NCBI GenBank assembly: GCA_034430425.1 | Contig: DAOUEK010000109.1 | Span: forward strand, 1-64,000 | Source of the DNA: WVZH01 sp034430425 | GTDB taxonomy: Bacteria > Chloroflexota > Anaerolineae > Anaerolineales > E44-bin32 | DNA: 64,000 bases | Direction of reading: 5' to 3' | Shown here: piece by piece, positions 63,493-64,000 of the stretch | Numbering within the stretch: position 1 is the stretch's first letter | How the letters are laid out: the number at the start of each line of letters is the position of its first letter | Notes under the pieces: model-generated | Told to the model about the DNA's origin: nothing | The model's input: the letters and a program-made list of their open reading frames with translations, nothing else | Databases searched by the model: none | Made by a program: the position numbers and the translations under genes

Positions 63493-64000
63493 ATGAGTAA
63501 AATTATCGGCATCGACCTCGGCACAACGAATTCGGTGGCGGGGATCATGGAAGGCGGGGAGCCTACGGTAATCCCTTCCGCGGAAGGCAGTCGTTTGTTT
63601 CCTTCCGTGGTTGCTATTAACCCCAAAAACAACGAGCGCGTCGTCGGCCTGGTCGCACGGCGGCAGGCGATTGTAAATCCGCAGAACACGATTTTTTCCA
63701 TCAAGCGATTTATGGGACGGAAATATTCCGATCCCGAAGTGCAGCGCGGCCTGGAATTCATTCCGTACAAGGTGACCGAAGCGCCAAACGGGGATGTGCG
63801 CGTGATGATGGGTGGGAAAGAATATGCTCCGCCAGAAATCTCAGCCATGATCCTGGGGAAAATTAAAACCGACGCAGAATCCTACCTGGGCGAAGCGATC
63901 ACCCAGGCAGTCATCACCGTACCCGCGTATTTCAACGACGCCCAACGCAACGCCACAAAAGACGCCGGTAGAATTGCAGGGCTTGAAGTTCTGCGCATCA
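63493..64000 (+). CDS. dnaK: Chaperone DnaK (Hsp70), N-terminal part
   Basis: The first 169 codons of DnaK; the window ends within the nucleotide-binding domain. The phosphate-1 motif IIGIDLGTTNSVAG, IKRFMGRKYSD and VITVPAYFNDAQRNATKDAG are plain. AGGAG lies just before ATG 63493. This gene completes the CIRCE-controlled operon with hrcA and grpE, and dnaJ may follow outside the window. Confidence 0.97.
   Translation, partial: MSKIIGIDLGTTNSVAGIMEGGEPTVIPSAEGSRLFPSVVAINPKNNERVVGLVARRQAIVNPQNTIFSIKRFMGRKYSDPEVQRGLEFIPYKVTEAPNGDVRVMMGGKEYAPPEISAMILGKIKTDAESYLGEAITQAVITVPAYFNDAQRNATKDAGRIAGLEVLRI

Overview
The window looks like chromosome from a non-photosynthetic member of the Chloroflexota, most likely class Anaerolineae. 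This is inferred from many lipoproteins with a lipobox followed by Thr/Pro-rich linkers, a b6-type cytochrome b/Rieske operon, and a CIRCE-controlled hrcA-grpE-dnaK operon. No rRNA, tRNA, CRISPR array, insertion sequence or prophage was seen. Both edges cut genes: an aminotransferase fusion on the left (minus strand) and dnaK on the right (plus strand).

Layout. 1-5.1 kb (minus): an amino-alcohol-kinase/class III aminotransferase fusion coupled to a YpeA acetyltransferase, a membrane sulfatase-fold protein and an isoprenylcysteine-methyltransferase-like protein. 5.4-6.7 kb (plus): an unknown protein, then a small XRE regulator plus membrane protein with twin operators at the promoter. 6.6-17.5 kb: mostly minus-strand lipoproteins, membrane proteins, a methyltransferase, a Zn-ribbon protein, a beta-helix lipoprotein and an AlkD-like protein, with one plus-strand DEAD-box helicase. 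17.5-23.4 kb: a large unrecognised protein, a zinc alcohol dehydrogenase, a flavin-binding split-barrel protein, two small membrane proteins and a ZU5-like lipoprotein. 23.8-30.3 kb (plus): three consecutive exported or membrane-anchored proteins, the last a lipoprotein with a clan CD (caspase/legumain-like) His/Cys dyad. 30.5-44.6 kb: an acetyltransferase, a ClC protein with CBS and TrkA-C domains, a membrane protein, a heterodimeric ABC exporter, a short-palindrome cluster, an L,D-transpeptidase, a response-regulator diguanylate cyclase and a giant FAD/Fe-S dehydrogenase.

44.7-54.9 kb (mostly plus): a PhoB/PhoR-like two-component pair, a SIMPL-domain protein, an AIM24 protein, an MFS transporter, then the most interesting unit: cytochrome b6-like protein with a fused mono-haem c site, subunit IV, Rieske protein and a membrane HdrD/EMO-like Fe-S oxidoreductase. 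It reads as a menaquinone-linked electron-transfer module. 54.9-60.5 kb is a tight minus-strand run: B12-binding mutase subunit, MeaB GTPase, acetyltransferase, PRPP synthase, YihY-type protein, membrane protein and radical SAM/SPASM protein. Thioredoxin and the heat-shock operon end the window.

Together the genes suggest a heterotroph that passes electrons from acyl-CoA or 2-hydroxyacid oxidation to menaquinone and then to a b6c-type complex, with a rich lipoprotein-covered surface.
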